DNA from: Prolixibacteraceae bacterium
GTDB lineage: Bacteria > Bacteroidota > Bacteroidia > Bacteroidales > Prolixibacteraceae
Assembly: GCA_019459525.1 (NCBI GenBank)
Contig: JAIBEY010000069.1
Location: forward strand, 54,106-118,105
Direction: 5' to 3'
Length of the DNA: 64,000 bases
Below the pieces are notes generated by a model. The model was not told the DNA's origin. It did no database searches and was given only the letters and a program-made list of their open reading frames with translations. Of this stretch, positions 1 through 8,628 are shown piece after piece (within the stretch, counting starts at the first letter, position 1; each line of letters begins with the position of its first letter). The position numbers and the translations under genes are program-made.

Positions 1-189
1 CCCGTCAATGTCAGGCAACCCGAGGTCCAGAATAATTAACGAAGGATGTTGGGTGGCTGCGTCAACCAGTCCGTCTTTCCCGTTTCCGGCCTGAAGAATC
101 TTATACCCGTTGGCCGAAAGGGTAATTTCGAGCAACCGCCGGATTTGTAATTCATCATCAATAATCAGTATGGTTTCGTTCTCGTTCAT
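1..189 (-). CDS. KdpE-like response regulator, receiver domain (partial, runs off left edge)
   Basis: Only the first 63 residues lie in the window. They read as a CheY-like receiver: acidic pair in IIDDE near residues 10-13 and the phosphoacceptor segment LIILDLGLPDIDG near 52-63, where the first Asp of LDLGLP is the expected phosphorylation site. The wording is typical of KdpE/OmpR-family regulators, but the DNA-binding domain is outside the window. The start codon overlaps the stop of the upstream KdpD-like kinase as ATGA, so the two are translationally coupled and form a cognate pair. Together with TrkH upstream this suggests control of potassium uptake (inference). Confidence 0.85.
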   Translation of the reverse strand, partial: MNENETILIIDDELQIRRLLEITLSANGYKILQAGNGKDGLVDAATQHPSLIILDLGLPDIDG

Positions 190-1727
190 TCGTTGTCGAG
201 TTGTAAATTTTTAATATCAGGATTTTCGGTAGGTATTTTTATGGTGAATTCCGATCCTCCGCTTTCTCTGTTTTCAACAGTTACGCTTCCTTTGTGGGCT
301 TCAACAAATCCTTTAACAATCGACAGGCCCAAACCCAGTCCGCCGGTTTTGCTGCCATCGACCCTAAAAAATTTTTTAAATACATTCTCTATCGCTTCTT
401 CCGGAAATCCGGGGCCGTGGTCCTTTACCTGAATGACCAAAGTGCCTTTGCTGTATTGAACGCTTAGTTCGATATTTGAAGCCACAGGGGCGTATTGCGA
501 GGCGTTAAATATCAGGTTGTACAAGGCCTGTTCCAACAAGCCGTAATCGATCTTAACCAGCGGCATATCGTCGGGGATGGAGACCACCAGCGAAAAGGGC
601 TTTAACTCATCAGCCAACTCATCGGCCACGTTATTTACCAAATCGTTCATGTCGTACCAATCGAGTCGAACGGAAAGTTGTCCGCTTTCGAGCCGCGACA
701 TATTGAGCAGATTTTCGATCAACCGGTTGAGCCGAAGTGAGGCGGTGAATATTTCGTTGAATAAGGCTGACTGAACATTTCCGGGGTGGGGTGAATTCAG
801 CAACGAATCGGACGCGCCCATAATCGTGGCTATTGGAATCCTCAATTCGTGCGAAATGGAATTAAACAGCGTTTTGTACAGGCGGTCGGATTCGACCAGG
901 AAACGCGCTTTTTGCGCCAGTTCACCCAAAAATTCGCGTTCGAGGGCGTTGGAAATCTGTGTCAGAAAAGTATCCCAAAATGCTTTTTGATCTCCCGAAA
1001 AGAGTTCTTTAAGTTTTACCGCGATCACACCGGCGTTCAATCGCGTTCCGGCCAATGGATAAAAGGTGTATTCCACATCAGCCAATGTTCCGGTGTGTTC
1101 GCCTGCTTTTTGCACATGTATAAATACCCATTCGGCCACGTTGTGTTCAGTTGCCGATAATTTTCGATCTTTTCGCAACCGCCCCGATGAGTGCAGAATA
1201 TTGTTGCCATCCTGTAAAATGAAAAACGGATCGGTACGAAAATGATTTTTGATGCCTTCGATAGCCACCGTCAGAACTTCATCAATTCCACTGGCCTTCG
1301 ATAGTTCTTTAGTGAGCAAAAACAAAGCGTTGGTTCGTTCTTCCCGTTCGCGCGCCAACCGCTCCTGACGGCGTACTTTGGTGGTCAGTACTCCGTTTAC
1401 CAGCGCAATAATGAAAAACATACCAAACATCAGGATATCTTCGGTTTTGTCGATATGAAAAGTCAGGTTTGGCGGGATAAAAAAGAAGTTCCAAACCAGG
1501 GCGCTGAGGGTGGCGGCAACGAAAACAGGGCCAATGCGCAGGAATGTGGCCAGTATGGAAACCACAAAGAGCAGGATAAACGAAACAACATGGTAGGCCT
1601 GTGAATTGGACAGTGGGGTACACAGCAAGGCAATTAGTCCAATAACAACGATGGAAAGTACATAAGGATTAATCCGGGTAATAAAGGTCGGAGGAAATCG
1701 GCTCGATAGTTTTTTTTTCTTGTCCAT
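186..1727 (-). CDS. Short KdpD-like sensor histidine kinase (DUF4118 membrane domain, no N-terminal KdpD/Usp part)
   Basis: 513 residues. Four membrane segments lie between about residues 22 and 115 (DUF4118, the membrane part of KdpD, with the characteristic FFFIPP loop near 81-86), then a GAF-like region (about 130-265), HisKA with the phosphoacceptor H293 in SISHELRIP, and a HATPase ending with the G-box GLGLGLSIVKGF. Full-length KdpD of enterobacteria is about 890 residues and carries roughly 390 residues of KdpD and Usp domains before the membrane part; these are absent here. The gene follows trkH by about 40 bases and overlaps the KdpE-like regulator by ATGA. A role as a K+ or turgor sensor for the neighbouring Trk channel is inferred from the gene order. 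Confidence 0.88.
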   Translation of the reverse strand: MDKKKKLSSRFPPTFITRINPYVLSIVVIGLIALLCTPLSNSQAYHVVSFILLFVVSILATFLRIGPVFVAATLSALVWNFFFIPPNLTFHIDKTEDILMFGMFFIIALVNGVLTTKVRRQERLAREREERTNALFLLTKELSKASGIDEVLTVAIEGIKNHFRTDPFFILQDGNNILHSSGRLRKDRKLSATEHNVAEWVFIHVQKAGEHTGTLADVEYTFYPLAGTRLNAGVIAVKLKELFSGDQKAFWDTFLTQISNALEREFLGELAQKARFLVESDRLYKTLFNSISHELRIPIATIMGASDSLLNSPHPGNVQSALFNEIFTASLRLNRLIENLLNMSRLESGQLSVRLDWYDMNDLVNNVADELADELKPFSLVVSIPDDMPLVKIDYGLLEQALYNLIFNASQYAPVASNIELSVQYSKGTLVIQVKDHGPGFPEEAIENVFKKFFRVDGSKTGGLGLGLSIVKGFVEAHKGSVTVENRESGGSEFTIKIPTENPDIKNLQLDNE

Positions 1728-1769
1728 TTTTTTGGTCTATGGATACAAATTTAAGCATATATCATTGAA

Positions 1770-3221
1770 TTACCTGCTCCAGAAACTTCCGGAAAATAGT
1801 ACGATAATCGTATATATTTCCAATCGTCCAACCAACATCAGAAACGATAGTATGATTTTTCCCAAATCGGGCAGGTGGGCAAAGTTACTTACGGGGCCAA
1901 CCGTTCCGATGCCCGGACCGATACCTGCCATGCAGGTTGCCACCGAACTGCTGGCGGTTTCGCCATCAATGCCAAGTAATACGAGCGATAAACTTCCTAC
2001 CAGAAATACCAGAAAATATACGGCAATAAAGGTTAGTACCGATCTGTTTGTTTCATCGCTGATTACTTTTTTATTTAGCCGTATCGGCAATATTGCGTTG
2101 GGCGAACACAGTTGGCGAAAATTGCGCTTTATATTTTTTAGCATGATTAAATGCCTGACCATCTTTATTCCTCCGGCCGTAGAGCCAGTACTGCCACCCA
2201 GGAACATGGAAAAGAAAATAATGGTCCAGGCAAAAGCGGGCCACAGCATATAATCGGCAGAAGCAAATCCGGTGCAGGTGATGATTGAAACAACCTGAAA
2301 AAATGCATCACGGAAAGATTCCTCCAATGGTTTTTGCATCGTAAAGTAGAGCGATGCCGTAACTATGGCAACGATAGTAAAAACTACGATGATGTAGAAT
2401 CGGAGCTCTTCATTTTCTTTAACCTTCTTGAATTCGCGTTTAAACAGGTAATAATGAATCACAAAATTTGTTCCGGCTAAAAACATGAAAATGGTGATGA
2501 CATACTGGATGTAAGGCGAATATGCAATGATGCTGGTGTTTTTTGGCGAAAATCCTCCGGTAGCAACTGTTCCGAAAGAATGACAAACGCTCTCAAAGAG
2601 GTTCATGTTTCCGGCCAGAAGAAAAATGACTTCGGCGACGGTAAGTATAATATAAATGAGCAGCAGTCGGGCCCCAACTGCTTTTATTTTGGGTTGAATT
2701 TTTTCCTGTAACGACGATTCGAGCGTAAAAAGCTGGTACCCGCCAATCTGGAGCGTGGGCATGATGATGATAACCAGTACAATGATGCCAATGCCACCAA
2801 TCCAGTGGGTCAGGCTTCTCCAAAAGAGTATTGATTTGGGTAATATTTCGATGTCGGTAAGTATGGATGCCCCCGTGGTGGTAAACCCGGAAACCGATTC
2901 GAAAGCGGCATCAATAACGTTGGGAATGGCTCCTGAAAAAAGGTAAGGCAAACTACCAATTATGCTCATAAACAGCCACGATAAAGTCACGATCAGGTAA
3001 GCATCTTTCCGGCGAATGGTAACATCTTCGTCCTGTTTTCGTGTCAGCAAAAAAAATAGAGAGCCTATGCTTAGACTTATAGCTGCCGTAAGCATAAAGG
3101 GCATGGTATTTTCGGCATAATAAAGCGCTATTCCTACGCAAGCCAATAAGGCCGCCGCGAGTATGAATAAGTTCCGGCTTAAAACTTTAAATACGATTTG
3201 AAGATTGATTATTTTACCCAT
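1770..3221 (-). CDS. trkH: Potassium uptake protein, TrkH family
   Basis: 483 residues, the usual TrkH/KtrB length. This is the channel-forming membrane subunit of Trk/Ktr potassium uptake. The protein is hydrophobic throughout and shows the four pore repeats whose filter glycines line the channel: SGFTTTGAS (about 110-118), TVATGGFSP (about 218-226), TCTGFAS (about 318-324) and GIGPGIGTVGP (about 435-445). The gating loop GGSTGSTAGG is present near 346-355. No gene for the cytosolic TrkA/KtrA ring subunit lies in the window. It is the first gene of a minus-strand operon with the KdpD-like kinase and KdpE-like regulator. Confidence 0.93.
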   Translation of the reverse strand: MGKIINLQIVFKVLSRNLFILAAALLACVGIALYYAENTMPFMLTAAISLSIGSLFFLLTRKQDEDVTIRRKDAYLIVTLSWLFMSIIGSLPYLFSGAIPNVIDAAFESVSGFTTTGASILTDIEILPKSILFWRSLTHWIGGIGIIVLVIIIMPTLQIGGYQLFTLESSLQEKIQPKIKAVGARLLLIYIILTVAEVIFLLAGNMNLFESVCHSFGTVATGGFSPKNTSIIAYSPYIQYVITIFMFLAGTNFVIHYYLFKREFKKVKENEELRFYIIVVFTIVAIVTASLYFTMQKPLEESFRDAFFQVVSIITCTGFASADYMLWPAFAWTIIFFSMFLGGSTGSTAGGIKMVRHLIMLKNIKRNFRQLCSPNAILPIRLNKKVISDETNRSVLTFIAVYFLVFLVGSLSLVLLGIDGETASSSVATCMAGIGPGIGTVGPVSNFAHLPDLGKIILSFLMLVGRLEIYTIIVLFSGSFWSR

Positions 3222-3576
3222 TTAGCAATCCCATGTTAGTCGGTTTTGAAGTTAGTTGGCGATTATGGGCGTTTTTGTGAAAGGTAATATTCGTGTCATT
3301 CAGTCGGTAATCGAACCATGCAAAGTTGCCTTCGATTTCGTAAAGGAATTGTAAATTTTAAGGGTTGAAGTATAAAGATTTTATAAAGATTTGTCGGGAT
3401 TTAAACCTGTTTCATTTATCCGATTATACCTTATTTAAACCCGAATAGCTTGGGTTTGTAGGTTAATTGTGAAAAATGACTGTTGTAATGTTATACAATT
3501 TGTATATCCCGTATTCTTCAAGTTTTGCAACAAGAAGTCTTTTTATTTGAGGGAAAATCTTATTTGGAATACTATA
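3222..3576. other. Intergenic region without a gene (355 bases)
   Basis: This AT-rich gap lies between trkH and the next kinase gene, both on the minus strand. I see no convincing open frame. A small inverted repeat, AAACCC and GGGTTT around a 9-base loop at about 3437-3457, is the only structure noted. The part next to 3221 should hold the trkH promoter, but no exact TAnnTTTG match was found. Confidence 0.4.
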
Positions 3577-4800
3577 TCACTGATCTTTATTCGAGCTTAC
3601 CTCCATGTAAGGCATAGAAAATGAGAAAACAGACCCTTTGCCCTTTTCAGATTCTAACCAGATTTTTCCTTCTAAAAGCGCTAAAAATCCTTTTACGATT
3701 GAAAGACCAAGTCCGCTACCTTCATATTTTCGTGTGGTGGCAATATCTTCTTGTATAAAAGTCTCGAATATTTGATCTTTTTTTTCATCAGAAATTCCGA
3801 TTCCAGTGTCTTTTACAAAGAATTTCAGATTATTATCCGTTGTTGCATAACCTACGGTTATAGTACCTTCCAAAGTAAATTTTACTGCATTATCAATTAG
3901 CTGATAAAGAATTTTACTCAGCAAATCGCCATCTGTAATTATATTTATTTCCTCTTCAGTTGCTGGCGTTTGAAGCGTTAGGCTTATGTTTTTGTTTTTA
4001 CACTGATCATTGAATTTACTGATAACGTTTAGGACCAGAGTGTTAATTGTTGTTTTCTTTTTGTAGATTTTCTGGTTTCCTGAAGTTAGTAACGAAATGT
4101 CCATGAAGTTGGTAACCGTATTGATTAACCGTGCGCTACTTTCGTTCAGCATTTGTAAATAAGTATCTTTTTCTTCTTCTGAAAGATTTCCGTCAGTTAA
4201 TATCTGGCCAAAGCCAAGTATTCCATTCAGAGGTGTGCGTATTTCGTGCGAAATGTTGTTTATGAATGAGCTTTTAAGCCTGTCGCTGGCCTCGGCTTTT
4301 TCTTTAGCCAGGCTAAGCTCAATGTTTCTTGTTTCAAGTTCTATGGTCCGTTCTTTCACCTTTTCTTCCAAATCCAGATTCTGGTTTTTTAGTTTTTGCT
4401 GCAAAAAAACGGTGAAAAGTAAATTCCGGATGCGTAGTTCTACTTCAACCAAATCGAATGGTTTAGTTAAAAAGTCGCTTGCCCCACCGGAAAGTGCCCG
4501 CTGCTTTGACTCGGTGGTAACATCTGCTGTTAGCACTAGTATCGGCAAAAAGGTATTTGCCGGAGTTAGAACTTTCAACTGTTCCATCACTTCGAAGCCC
4601 GACAAATAGGGCATTGAAAGATCCAGCAAAATTATATCAGGCTTGAAACTTATATATAGGGGAACAACATTACGGGGATCGGTTGTCGTTTTGATATTTG
4701 TATAACCCTGAGAAGAAAGAAAGTACTCTAATATATAAATATTAGCTTCCTGATCGTCAATGATAAGTATATTAGCACTTTCCAGGGTTGAATTAATCAT
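3577..4800 (-). CDS. Receiver-first hybrid histidine kinase (REC-coiled coil-HisKA-HATPase)
   Basis: 407 residues, soluble, no membrane segment. A receiver domain comes first (residues about 9-125; acidic IIDDQ, phosphoacceptor D60 in ILLDLSMP, conserved K113 in LTKPF), followed by a coiled-coil linker (about 135-175), HisKA with H185 in [17 protein letters not shown], and a HATPase with DTGIGI and the GSGLGLSIVKG box near the C terminus. In this order the kinase output is likely governed by phosphorylation of its own N-terminal receiver by another kinase. Its kinase core closely resembles that of the gene at 6289-8172 ([29 protein letters not shown] are shared), so the two look like paralogues. 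It stands alone and is divergent from the MFS gene. Confidence 0.88.
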   Translation of the reverse strand: MINSTLESANILIIDDQEANIYILEYFLSSQGYTNIKTTTDPRNVVPLYISFKPDIILLDLSMPYLSGFEVMEQLKVLTPANTFLPILVLTADVTTESKQRALSGGASDFLTKPFDLVEVELRIRNLLFTVFLQQKLKNQNLDLEEKVKERTIELETRNIELSLAKEKAEASDRLKSSFINNISHEIRTPLNGILGFGQILTDGNLSEEEKDTYLQMLNESSARLINTVTNFMDISLLTSGNQKIYKKKTTINTLVLNVISKFNDQCKNKNISLTLQTPATEEEINIITDGDLLSKILYQLIDNAVKFTLEGTITVGYATTDNNLKFFVKDTGIGISDEKKDQIFETFIQEDIATTRKYEGSGLGLSIVKGFLALLEGKIWLESEKGKGSVFSFSMPYMEVSSNKDQ

Positions 4801-5052
4801 GATTTATTTGGTAAATTGCATAACTAAATCTAATCAAAATTTAGGATTTATATACAAAGCATACGATTATATTTAAACATCTTATGTAGTAGCTCGTTTA
4901 AACTGTTTTTTTTGACTGCATCTGGCAAACGGTTGTGATGGATTATTGGCAGTTGTTACAATCCAGGTATTCCTGATTCATTCGTTCCGTTTCCAATTTG
5001 TTAACGAACGGTCATTTTACCCGATTAAAAATCGCTCATCTTTTGCTTTTCC

Positions 5053-5060
5053 TACTTTTG
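5053..5060 (+). promoter_or_regulatory. Bacteroidota -7 element for the MFS gene
   Basis: TACTTTTG matches the TAnnTTTG consensus and lies 31 bases before the MFS start codon at 5092. No good TTTG box was found 19-22 bases upstream, so only half of the promoter is supported. Confidence 0.45.
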
Positions 5061-5091
5061 TGCTTTGTTTTTCGATGTTCAGTAATCACAG

Positions 5092-6288
5092 ATGACAGAT
5101 TCTACTCAAATAGTTGCGGGTCATACCGAATTGGTTCCCGATAAAAAACGTATCAGGCTGGCCGTGGCATTGGTTTATTTCAGCATGGGGCTTTGTTTTG
5201 CTTCGTGGGCCAGTCGTATTCCGGATATCAAAACGGCGCTGCACCTTAACGATGCCATGTTTGGTAGTATTTTGTTCGCTTTGCCTGTTGGGCAATTCCT
5301 GATGATGCCTTTCTCCGGAAAGTTAGTCACCCGCTTCGGAAGCCGAAAAATAATGCTTTTTGCACTTCCGGTTTACACTATCTTTTTGAGTAATGTGGGT
5401 TTGGTTCGTGAGGGTTGGCAACTGGCTATTGCTTTGTTCTTGTTTGGTTTAGCCGGTAATCTTTGCAATATCTCAATTAATACCCAGGGAGTAGCCGCCG
5501 AACGCTTATACGGACGACCCATTATGGCCTCATTTCATGGCAGTTGGAGCCTTGCTGGGTTTACCGGCGCGTTAATTGGCTTGCTAATGATCAACCTGAA
5601 AGTGTCGCCTTACTGGCATTTTGTTACCGTAATCCTGATCGTCTGGACGATTGTCTGGACCAATCAGGCGCATTTAATCGGGGGTAAATCGGGGGCAAAT
5701 CCAAATGAACCCAAACGTAAATTCTTCGGAAAACCTGATCCGGTATTGCTTCAACTCGGAATTATTGGATTTTGCAGTATGGCCAGCGAAGGAGCCATGT
5801 TCGACTGGAGCGGAGTTTATTTTAAAGATGTGGTAAAAGCCCCTGATTCGTTGGTAATCCTGGGTTATACGTCGTTCATGATCATGATGTCAACCGGTCG
5901 TTTTGTTGCCGATTATTTTATTTCTAAGATAGGGAGGAAACTGCTGTTGCAAATTTGCGGAGTGATGATTTCCACGGGGCTGTTTACCTCGGTTATTTTC
6001 CCTTACCTGATTCCTTCAACCCTTGCTTTTATGTTGGTTGGACTGGGTGTTTCGAGCATTGTTCCTACGGTTTACAGTGCAGCCGGGCGCCACAGTAAAG
6101 TTCCGCCGGGAATAGCACTGGCAACGGTATCAAGCGTTAGTTTCCTTGGATTCCTAATGGGGCCGCCCTTAATCGGATACATTTCTGAAGCTTTTGGCTT
6201 ACGTTACTCTTTTGCTGTAATTGGTATCTTCGGAATCGGTATCACCTTACTGGTGTCGAAAATAAGAGCTTTAAACGATGTGGGTTAA
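5092..6288 (+). CDS. Major facilitator superfamily transporter (YbjJ/FucP-like)
   Basis: 398 residues with about twelve hydrophobic segments, an inner-membrane secondary transporter. The loop between helices 2 and 3 carries the MFS signature in the form GKLVTRFGSRK (about 75-85), and SKIGRKLL in the second half is its counterpart. Overall wording (GLCFASWASRIPDIK near the N terminus) resembles the YbjJ branch, for which sugar or metabolite transport is assumed; the substrate cannot be told. The stop codon directly abuts the stop of the convergent kinase at 6289. The start has no clear Shine-Dalgarno, but a TACTTTTG promoter element lies 31 bases upstream. Confidence 0.85.
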   Translation: MTDSTQIVAGHTELVPDKKRIRLAVALVYFSMGLCFASWASRIPDIKTALHLNDAMFGSILFALPVGQFLMMPFSGKLVTRFGSRKIMLFALPVYTIFLSNVGLVREGWQLAIALFLFGLAGNLCNISINTQGVAAERLYGRPIMASFHGSWSLAGFTGALIGLLMINLKVSPYWHFVTVILIVWTIVWTNQAHLIGGKSGANPNEPKRKFFGKPDPVLLQLGIIGFCSMASEGAMFDWSGVYFKDVVKAPDSLVILGYTSFMIMMSTGRFVADYFISKIGRKLLLQICGVMISTGLFTSVIFPYLIPSTLAFMLVGLGVSSIVPTVYSAAGRHSKVPPGIALATVSSVSFLGFLMGPPLIGYISEAFGLRYSFAVIGIFGIGITLLVSKIRALNDVG

Positions 6289-8172
6289 TTAATCAATGGG
6301 CAGCGAGAAATAAAAGGTAGAACCTTTTCCTTTCTCTGACTCTAACCACATTTCTCCGCCAAGCAAATCGACCAGGCCTTTAGCTATTGAAAGCCCGATT
6401 CCACTGCCTTCGTATTTGCGTGTATCGGTAATTTCTTCTTGCCTGAAGTTGTCGAATATCTGATTTTTATATTCTTCAGAAATGCCAATACCAGAGTCTT
6501 TTACGAAAAAATGGAATTCGTTCTTTTTCTTCTCAAAGCCAATAGATATCTGTCCGTAGGATGTAAACTTGACCGCATTATTTATTAATTGATACCATAT
6601 TTTTTCAAATAATTCGCCATCAGTATTAAGTGTATAACCGGAGGCCGATGTTGGCTTTTGCAGCGATAAAACAAGGTGTTTTTCATCGCATAATGATCTG
6701 AATTTATTAAAAACCTGATTGATATGGTCTTCAATCCGAATTTCTTTTCTTTTCGCCTTTTGATTTCCAGATACAATTAGCGAAATATCCATGAAATTAT
6801 TTACCGTATGCAGAAGGCGTTCGCTGCTGTTATTGAGCATCTTAAAATAAACCTGCTTTTCTTCTACCGGAAATTCGGGGTCGGTTATGATTTGTCCAAA
6901 ACCTAAAATTCCGTTTAGGGGGGTACGAATTTCATGCGAGACATTATTCAAAAAGGCTGTTTTGAGTTTGTCACTGGCTTCAGCTTTCTCCTTGGCTCTT
7001 ATTAATTCCTGTTCTGCCTTTTTTTTGTCGGTGATGTCGAGATTAACTCCATGTAAATGAGTTAGTCTGTTGTTTTTGAAAACAGGTGTGATGTTGTTTT
7101 GAATCCAGATTACCTCACGATCTGGCATGAGGTATCGAAAATCATAGCTCACCGGTATTTTTTCGTGTATCAATTTCCTGTTGTAATCATCTATAACATG
7201 CTTATCTTCAGGATGCACGAGGTTAATAAAATCGTTGTAGGTAGGCTCTTTTTCAAATGGTTCAAACCCTAACATTTTATACATGTTTTTTGACCATTTA
7301 TAGGTATTGGTTTCTGCATTAAATTCCCAGCTTCCCATTTTTGCCAGTTCTTGGGCATAATTCAGATCTTCTGCATTTTTCCTGATGATTTCTTCGGAAC
7401 GTTTTCGTTCCGTGATGTCGCGTATGGAACCGTCAATATGGTCGGGCTGGCCGTCGGAATTAGTAATAAGCCGTGCATTAACTGAAGTGTATTTTATTGC
7501 GCCACTTTTGGTTTTTAGCCTGATTTCATAATCTCTGATTTCCCCTTTTTTATAAATTTCCCGGAGTAATGCTGCTCTTTCGCTGGCATCGGAGTAAAAC
7601 TCATAGATTGAATGACCCAAAAGCTCATCGCGGTGAAATTCTGAGAAATAATTGATGGACGGGCTGATTTCAAGAATAATTCCATTCAGGTCGGTTTGGT
7701 AAAATACATCCTGAACATTCTCGAATATAGTACGGTATTTTTCTTCGCTCTTGAAGAGAGAAAGTTCAACTTGTTTTCTTTCTCTTTTCTCTTTTGCTTC
7801 ATCGAGTGCACGCTGCAGGGCAAAAGGAAGCCTTTCCATCCGGTCTTTTAATACATAATCAACAGCTCCTGTTTTCAGGAGTTCTATGGCCATAATTTCA
7901 CCAATTGAACCTGAAATGCAGATAAAAGGTGTATCCGGACAATGTATCCGGCATAACTTAAGCGCTTCGAATCCATCAAATTGGGGCAGGTTATAGTCAG
8001 CCAGAATAATGTCGTAGGTATGGTTACAGATTCGTTCTAAAAAGTCGCTCTCAGTTTCCACCCTGGATATATTTAAATGGTATCCGGCAGCACTAAGTTG
8101 TTGATTCATAATTTCGAAGTCCAGCAGGGAGTCTTCGAGCGAAAGCACATTTAATAAGTCAGGTTCCTTCAT
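6289..8172 (-). CDS. Receiver-first hybrid histidine kinase with two PAS domains
   Basis: 627 residues, soluble. Order: REC (about 5-125, phosphoacceptor D59 in ILADYNLP, with SGSIGE where the conserved Thr/Ser lies and VLKDR in place of the usual K-P), PAS1 (about 140-258), PAS2 with PAC motif (about 272-385), HisKA with H413 in [13 protein letters not shown], and HATPase ending in GSGIGLSIAKGL and a short tail. It is the last gene of an operon with the multi-PAS kinase and the single receiver; its start is 12 bases after the receiver's stop. The kinase core is a close paralogue of the gene at 3577-4800. Its N-terminal receiver is a likely target of the upstream kinase (inference). Confidence 0.9.
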   Translation of the reverse strand: MKEPDLLNVLSLEDSLLDFEIMNQQLSAAGYHLNISRVETESDFLERICNHTYDIILADYNLPQFDGFEALKLCRIHCPDTPFICISGSIGEIMAIELLKTGAVDYVLKDRMERLPFALQRALDEAKEKRERKQVELSLFKSEEKYRTIFENVQDVFYQTDLNGIILEISPSINYFSEFHRDELLGHSIYEFYSDASERAALLREIYKKGEIRDYEIRLKTKSGAIKYTSVNARLITNSDGQPDHIDGSIRDITERKRSEEIIRKNAEDLNYAQELAKMGSWEFNAETNTYKWSKNMYKMLGFEPFEKEPTYNDFINLVHPEDKHVIDDYNRKLIHEKIPVSYDFRYLMPDREVIWIQNNITPVFKNNRLTHLHGVNLDITDKKKAEQELIRAKEKAEASDKLKTAFLNNVSHEIRTPLNGILGFGQIITDPEFPVEEKQVYFKMLNNSSERLLHTVNNFMDISLIVSGNQKAKRKEIRIEDHINQVFNKFRSLCDEKHLVLSLQKPTSASGYTLNTDGELFEKIWYQLINNAVKFTSYGQISIGFEKKKNEFHFFVKDSGIGISEEYKNQIFDNFRQEEITDTRKYEGSGIGLSIAKGLVDLLGGEMWLESEKGKGSTFYFSLPID

Positions 8173-8184
8173 TTTCTTGAAATT

Positions 8185-8628
8185 CTATCCTGCATCAAGA
8201 GGAAGTTCATTGATCATAGCCCAAAACACGCCAAGTTTTTTTACCGAATCATAAAAATCCTTGAAATTAACAGGTTTTACCACATAAGCATTAACGCCCA
8301 AATCATAGCACTTTTTTAAATCGGGCTCTTCTCGTGAAGAAGTCAGGATTACCACAGGAACCATTTTAAGTTCGGTGCTGCTTTTGATGGCCTCAAGAAC
8401 TTCAATACCATCCATTCGGGGCATTTTAATATCCAGAAGTATAACCGCGGGGTTTTCTTTTTCCCTGTCTTTATATTTTCCTTTGTATTGTAAATATTCC
8501 ATGGCTTCAACACCATCATTCATTACTATAACTCTGTTTGCCAGATTTTGTTCGTCCAAAGCTTCAAGAGTTAATTCAATATCATTTGGATTGTCTTCTA
8601 CTAAAAGTATTTTTTTTAATCTGATCAT
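8185..8628 (-). CDS. Single-domain response regulator (CheY/Rcp1-like)
   Basis: 147 residues consisting of one receiver domain with no output module. Visible marks are LLVEDNPND (acidic pair, residues about 8-15), phosphoacceptor D66 in VILLDIKMPRMDG, the Thr/Ser of ILTSSRE (about 95-101) and the lysine of VVKPVNF. The EDNPNDIELT start and the insertion before the D66 strand are typical of Rcp1-type receivers that partner phytochrome-like PAS kinases. The start codon overlaps the stop of the 1258-residue kinase as ATGA, so the pair is almost certainly cognate. With no output domain it probably passes phosphate on or acts by protein contact. Confidence 0.9.
   Translation of the reverse strand: MIRLKKILLVEDNPNDIELTLEALDEQNLANRVIVMNDGVEAMEYLQYKGKYKDREKENPAVILLDIKMPRMDGIEVLEAIKSSTELKMVPVVILTSSREEPDLKKCYDLGVNAYVVKPVNFKDFYDSVKKLGVFWAMINELPLDAG

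Noticed and set aside
3437..3457. Small hairpin AAACCC/GGGTTT in the gap before trkH
   Set aside because: The 6-bp stem with a 9-base loop and no T run is within chance for AT-rich DNA; not called as a terminator.
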